NCBI GenBank assembly: GCA_030584185.1 | Contig: CP129495.1 | Span: 1,595,469-1,659,468 of the forward strand | DNA: 64,000 bases | DNA from: Acidimicrobiia bacterium | GTDB lineage: Bacteria; Actinomycetota; Acidimicrobiia; Spongiisociales; UBA11373 | Reading direction: 5' to 3' | Part shown: positions 60,279-64,000 of the stretch, in pieces | Layout: the number at the start of each line of letters is the position of its first letter | How positions within the stretch are numbered: the first letter of the stretch is position 1 | Position numbers and translations under genes: made by a program | Notes under the pieces: generated by a model | What the model was told of the DNA's origin: nothing | Databases searched by the model: none | The model's input: the letters and a program-made list of their open reading frames with translations, nothing else

Positions 60279-61398
60279 GCGCCGGCCGGCCGCCCTGCTC
60301 GGCCTGACGCTGGTCGGTGCCGTCGTCGCCCTGCCCTTGATGGTCGCCGGGGTGCGCACCGCCAACAGGCTCATCGTGCCCGAAGGAGAGGTGGTCACCG
60401 AGGACCTCTACGTCTTCGCCGAGCACACCATCATCGAGGGCGTGCTCCAGGGCGACCTGTTCGTGGTCACCGGTCGCCTCGACGTCACCGGGCGGGTCGA
60501 GGGAGACGTCATGGGTCTGGTGGGCGGCCCGGCATCCATCTCCGGCGAGGTGACCGGATCGGTTCGCATCGTGGCCGCCGACCTGGACGTCGGGGGGACG
60601 GTGGGGGACGACGTTGCCGCCGTGGCCGGCGAGGCGACCTTCGGCGGGGCGGTGGGACGCGACCTGCTGGCCATGACCGTGCGGCTAGGCGTCGGCGGGA
60701 GCGTTGGCCGCGACGTCCGCTCCCACTCCTTCACGGCATCGGTTGACGGCCGGGTGGGCCGCGACGTGCTGCTTCGCATCGACCGCTTGACGCTGGGAGC
60801 CTCGGCAGAGGTGGCGGGCGACGTCCTCTATCGGGCCTCCTCCGATGCTGCAGTCGATCCGGGTGCCTCGGTCATCGGGCGCCTCACCCGCATCCGAACC
60901 ATCACCCCGCTGTGGGCCTCTGCGGTGGGCCGGGTGTTCGCCTTGCTCTCGCTGCTGGGTCTCCTGTTCGCCGGATTCCTGGCCATGTGGGCCTTTCCCG
61001 GACTCAGCGCCGGCGCCGAAGAGAGGGTTCGGTCGGCTCCCGGCCGTTCGGCGCTCATCGGCGCCGGGGTGTTGCTGTTGCCGCCACTGATGGTGCTGCC
61101 TTTGTTCCTCAGCCTGATCGGAATCCCCGTGGCGCTGCTGCTGCTCGTCGTATGGCTGGTCGCCCTCTTCCTCGGCCCGCTGCCGGCGGTCACGGCAGCA
61201 GGCGGTCGCCTGGTTCGGGGCCGCGGCGGTGCCGCTCTGGCGCTGCTCGTCGGCGTCCTGGCATGGCGGGGTGCGATGTGGCTGTTCCCGGTCCTGGCCG
61301 GCCTGCTCTATCTGGGTGCCTTGCTCGTCGGACTCGGCGGGTACGGGAGCGCCGCCTGGGCGCTGCGGAGCCGGCACACCGTCCCGACCTCACCCTGA
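60262..61398 (+). CDS. Membrane protein with beta-solenoid (bactofilin/polymer-forming-like) domain
   Basis: 378 residues. A signal-anchor (about 12-30) is followed by a repeated beta-strand region (about 45-205) of short G-x-V-x-G-D turns (VEGDVMGLVGG, VGDDVAAVAGEA, VGRDVLLR), typical of polymer-forming cytoskeletal folds. Four or five membrane helices come after residue 215. It is probably extracytoplasmic and structural. The start overlaps the nuoN end by 17 bases, so it may be co-transcribed with the nuo operon. Confidence 0.8.
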   Translation: MRSPSERRPAALLGLTLVGAVVALPLMVAGVRTANRLIVPEGEVVTEDLYVFAEHTIIEGVLQGDLFVVTGRLDVTGRVEGDVMGLVGGPASISGEVTGSVRIVAADLDVGGTVGDDVAAVAGEATFGGAVGRDLLAMTVRLGVGGSVGRDVRSHSFTASVDGRVGRDVLLRIDRLTLGASAEVAGDVLYRASSDAAVDPGASVIGRLTRIRTITPLWASAVGRVFALLSLLGLLFAGFLAMWAFPGLSAGAEERVRSAPGRSALIGAGVLLLPPLMVLPLFLSLIGIPVALLLLVVWLVALFLGPLPAVTAAGGRLVRGRGGAALALLVGVLAWRGAMWLFPVLAGLLYLGALLVGLGGYGSAAWALRSRHTVPTSP

Positions 61399-62406
61399 GG
61401 GAAAGACCAGGACCTCTTCCACGGCGAAGCGGATTCGATCTCCCGGCTGGTACACCGGGTCGGGTCCGGCGCGCGCCAGCAGACGCCGGCCGCCGTCGAG
61501 GTGCAGGGTCACCAATTGGTCGTGGCCGTAGAACTCGCGGTCCACCACCAGCGCCAGGGCGCCTTCCTCGGCCCCGAGGCGCACGAACTCGGGCCGGATC
61601 AGCACCTCCACCTGCCCCGTGAGGCCGGTGTCAGCCGGGAACCGCCCCAACGGGGTCTCGACGACACCGACGCCGACCGTGCCTTCGATGAACTCCCCCT
61701 CGCCCAGGAACTCAGCCACCCATCGATCACGGGGGTTGCGATAGAGATCGTGCGGCGCCGCCGACTGCACGACCGACCCGGCTCGCATGACCGCCATCAC
61801 GTCGCTCACCGCAAGCGCTTCCTCTTGATCGTGGGTGACGAACACCGCAGTGGCACGCGCCTCGGTGAGGATCCCCCGGACTTCGCGGCGGACCTTCTCC
61901 CGCTGGGGCGCATCGAGGTTGGAGAAGGGCTCGTCGAGCAGCACCACGGCCGGTGAGGGGGCGAGGGCCCGGGCGAGGGCCACCCGCTGCTGCTCACCGC
62001 CCGACAGCTCGTGGGGCATCCGGTGTTCCATCCCGGCGAGGCCGACCATGGCCAGCACCCCGGCCACCCTCTCGACCCTGCCCTCCCGGCCCAGGCCGTA
62101 GCCGACGTTGCCGCCGACCGACATGTGGGGGAACAGGGCGAAGTCCTGGAACACCATCCCGACCCGGCGTCGCTCGGGGGGAAGGAAGACGGCATCGTCG
62201 ACGACGGTGTCCCCGGCGATCACCACCGTGCCCGAGTCGGGTCGCTCGAACCCGGCGATCACCCGGAGGGCGGTGGTCTTCCCCGAGCCGGACGGTCCGA
62301 CCAGGGAGAGGATCTGTCCGGCAGGGACGGTGAGATCGAATCCGTGCAGTGCCGTGACTCCGCCGTACGCCTTGCCGACGGACCGACAGACGATGGCGTC
62401 GCTCAC
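61390..62406 (-). CDS. ABC-transporter ATPase of the iron(III)/sulfate/polyamine (FbpC-like) group
   Basis: 338 residues from GTG 62406. Walker A GPSGSGKTT, signature LSGGEQQRVALARAL, Walker B LLDEPFSNLD, H-loop FVTHDQEE, and a C-terminal TOBE-like regulatory domain (about 240-338). Partner of the permease encoded upstream with 4-base overlap. Substrate is probably ferric iron, since its partner is an FbpB-like double permease. No solute-binding protein is inside the window. Confidence 0.88.
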   Translation of the reverse strand: MSDAIVCRSVGKAYGGVTALHGFDLTVPAGQILSLVGPSGSGKTTALRVIAGFERPDSGTVVIAGDTVVDDAVFLPPERRRVGMVFQDFALFPHMSVGGNVGYGLGREGRVERVAGVLAMVGLAGMEHRMPHELSGGEQQRVALARALAPSPAVVLLDEPFSNLDAPQREKVRREVRGILTEARATAVFVTHDQEEALAVSDVMAVMRAGSVVQSAAPHDLYRNPRDRWVAEFLGEGEFIEGTVGVGVVETPLGRFPADTGLTGQVEVLIRPEFVRLGAEEGALALVVDREFYGHDQLVTLHLDGGRRLLARAGPDPVYQPGDRIRFAVEEVLVFPSG

Positions 62407-63992
62407 GAGCGGCGCACCGAGAGGAGGTACATGGGTATCGCCGACACGGCGATCAACAGTAACGCCGGCCCGGCGGCACGCGAGTACCGCACGGCGTCGG
62501 CCGCCGACCAGATGTCGACGGCGAGCGTGGAGAATCCGGTGGGCCGCAACAACAGGGTGGCGGGGAGCTCCTTCATCGTGGTGAGGAACACCATGACTGC
62601 ACCGGCCAGCAGGCCGCGTCGCACCAGCGGTCCGGTGATCCTGGTCATGACCCGCATCGGGCCCGATCCCAGGCTGCGCGCCGCCTCTTCGATCGAAGGG
62701 CTCACCTGGAGCAGGGCGGCCCGGGCGGGTCCGAGGGCCTGGGCGAAGAAGATGGAGGCGTACACCAGTACCAGGATCGTGAGGCTCTGGTACAGGGAGC
62801 CGAGATACCGGGAGGCGAAGAAGACCATTCCCAGGCCGACTGTGATGTGGGGCAGGGCGAACACGGCGTAGGAGGATCGCTCCACCCATGACGACGCCGG
62901 CGAGGGGTGGCGGGTGACCAACACCGCCGTGGGCAGGGCCAGGGCGGCGGCGATCACCGCTGCCAGCGTGGCGGCGGTGATCGAGCCGGCAACTGCGTCC
63001 CAGGGAAAGCCGACGGCGCCGCGCCCGGGGCGTCCCCACCAGGAGATCAAGGAGGCGAGGGGGATGCCGAGAGCGATCACGCCGAGGAGGCCGAGCGCAA
63101 CGACACCCCCCGCCTTTCCAGCAGGGGAGATCGCGCCTTCGCGCGCCGGGCGGCTCACGGGGCGCCCGTGATACGCCGCCCGGCCACGGGTGGCTCGCTC
63201 CGCCCAGACCACGAGGAGGGCGATGAGAACCAGAACCACGGCCAGCACCGCAGCCGGGGTGCGATCGAGCCTCCCGGCATACTGGGCGTATATCACCCTG
63301 GTGAACGAGTCGAACCGCATCAGCGAGACGGCGCCAAAGTCGGAGAGCGTGTAGAGGGCGACCAGGAGGAGCCCGGCGGCCACCGATGGTCGGAGTTGTG
63401 GCAGGACGATGGTGCGGAAAGCCCGACCGGGACCGGCCCCCAGGCCGCGTGCCGCCTCCTCATGTGCGGGGTCCATGCGTCTGAGTGCGGCCGCAGCGGT
63501 GAGGTAGACGAACGGGTAGGTGGACAGCGTGAGCGCCAGAAGTGCCCCGAGGAACCCGCGAGGGGTCGGAATGGTGGTTCCCAGGGCCTCGCTCAGCACT
63601 CCGCTCGGCCCGGTGGCGGCAAGGAGGGTGAGGGCGAGCACATATGACGGAATCACCAGGGGGAGCGCCACCGTCACCCGGAACAGGCGCCTCATTGGCA
63701 GGTCGGTGCTCTCGGTCAGCCACGCCGCTCCGACGCCTATGGCGGCTGCCAGGGTCATCACCGCCACCGCCAGGGCGGTCGTGTTGAAAACCAGCCGGAG
63801 CGTCTCGACGGAGATGGCGATGTCGATGGCCCGGCTTCCGGCGCCGACGACGCGAGCCGCCAGGAAGGCGAACGGGACCACGGCCGGGATCAGGGCGACT
63901 GCCGCCGGGATCCACAGCCATGCAGGCGGGCGCCGGCGCGGCAGCGCCCCATCCTCTGCAGGATGGGGCGCAGCCGCCTGGGGTGTCACCAC
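62403..63992 (-). CDS. Iron-type ABC transporter permease, two fused domains (FbpB-like); start near window edge
   Basis: 529 residues from GTG 63992; the frame stays open to the window end, so the true start may lie beyond it. About 12 membrane helices in two halves, each with the EAA-type cytoplasmic loop: EEAARGLGAGPGRAFRTIVLP and EEAARSLGSGPMRVMTRI (each partly quoted). This two-in-one layout is typical of ferric-iron permeases. Lies directly upstream of its ATPase gene. Confidence 0.85.
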   Translation of the reverse strand: MVTPQAAAPHPAEDGALPRRRPPAWLWIPAAVALIPAVVPFAFLAARVVGAGSRAIDIAISVETLRLVFNTTALAVAVMTLAAAIGVGAAWLTESTDLPMRRLFRVTVALPLVIPSYVLALTLLAATGPSGVLSEALGTTIPTPRGFLGALLALTLSTYPFVYLTAAAALRRMDPAHEEAARGLGAGPGRAFRTIVLPQLRPSVAAGLLLVALYTLSDFGAVSLMRFDSFTRVIYAQYAGRLDRTPAAVLAVVLVLIALLVVWAERATRGRAAYHGRPVSRPAREGAISPAGKAGGVVALGLLGVIALGIPLASLISWWGRPGRGAVGFPWDAVAGSITAATLAAVIAAALALPTAVLVTRHPSPASSWVERSSYAVFALPHITVGLGMVFFASRYLGSLYQSLTILVLVYASIFFAQALGPARAALLQVSPSIEEAARSLGSGPMRVMTRITGPLVRRGLLAGAVMVFLTTMKELPATLLLRPTGFSTLAVDIWSAADAVRYSRAAGPALLLIAVSAIPMYLLSVRRS

Positions 63993-64000
63993 CGCCGGCG

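Overview
This 64 kb window is GC-rich, densely packed bacterial DNA with many GTG starts and 4-base ATGA/GTGA gene overlaps. The gene content points to an actinobacterium (Actinomycetota) outside the well-studied genera, possibly of the Acidimicrobiia type. The markers are a mycothiol glycosyltransferase (MshA) followed by a YbjN protein, an RsiG-like c-di-GMP anti-sigma factor, Rex, a geranylgeranyl-reductase gene just before a 14-gene nuo operon, and a B12-dependent ribonucleotide reductase. The phylum call is inference from gene content; there is no rRNA or other direct taxonomic marker. I see no tRNA, rRNA, CRISPR array, insertion sequence or prophage.

Layout: (1) 1-1.7 kb: the edge of an accessory-looking two-gene operon of lower GC, an unknown protein plus an XRE/ImmA metallopeptidase cut by the window start. 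(2) 1.7-7.9 kb: nrdJ interrupted by two inteins, with its own promoter and a probable NrdR box. (3) 7.9-12.7 kb: secreted amidase, small lipoprotein, arginine deiminase, and membrane, secreted and zinc-ribbon proteins. (4) 12.7-19.9 kb: a complete nitrous-oxide-reductase operon (Rrf2 regulator, nosZ, membrane protein, nosD, nosF, nosY, nosL, cytochrome c). It is headed by a near-consensus Rex operator and ends in a strong hairpin. (5) 20-33.7 kb: mixed metabolism and cell biology, including HMG-CoA-lyase family, MaoC, a MoaD-membrane fusion, hisC, M23 peptidase, RsiG-like protein, asparaginase, mshA-ybjN, a candidate small RNA, a P-loop kinase-like protein, SAM hydroxide adenosyltransferase, glutaredoxin-like protein and rex. 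(6) 33.7-42.1 kb: two divergent respiratory units. One is a b6f-like cytochrome bc complex with an added dicluster ferredoxin. The other is a CcoN-like protein that appears to lack all haem and copper ligands, fused to a CcoO-like cytochrome c, followed by another cytochrome c. (7) 42-45.6 kb: aldolase, MenJ-like reductase, GNAT, DUF1761. (8) 45.7-60.3 kb: nuoA-N. (9) 60.3-64 kb: an adhesin-like membrane protein and an iron-type ABC transporter.

How the parts may work together: complex I feeds menaquinone, the bc complex oxidises menaquinol, and the many cytochrome c domains could carry electrons to NosZ, with Rex in the same window tying nos expression to NADH/NAD+. The most unusual items are the ligand-less CcoN-CcoO fusion with its divergent bc operon, a short N-terminal domain shared by two respiratory proteins, the MoaD fusion with an internal Gly-Gly, and the Rex box on the nos operon.
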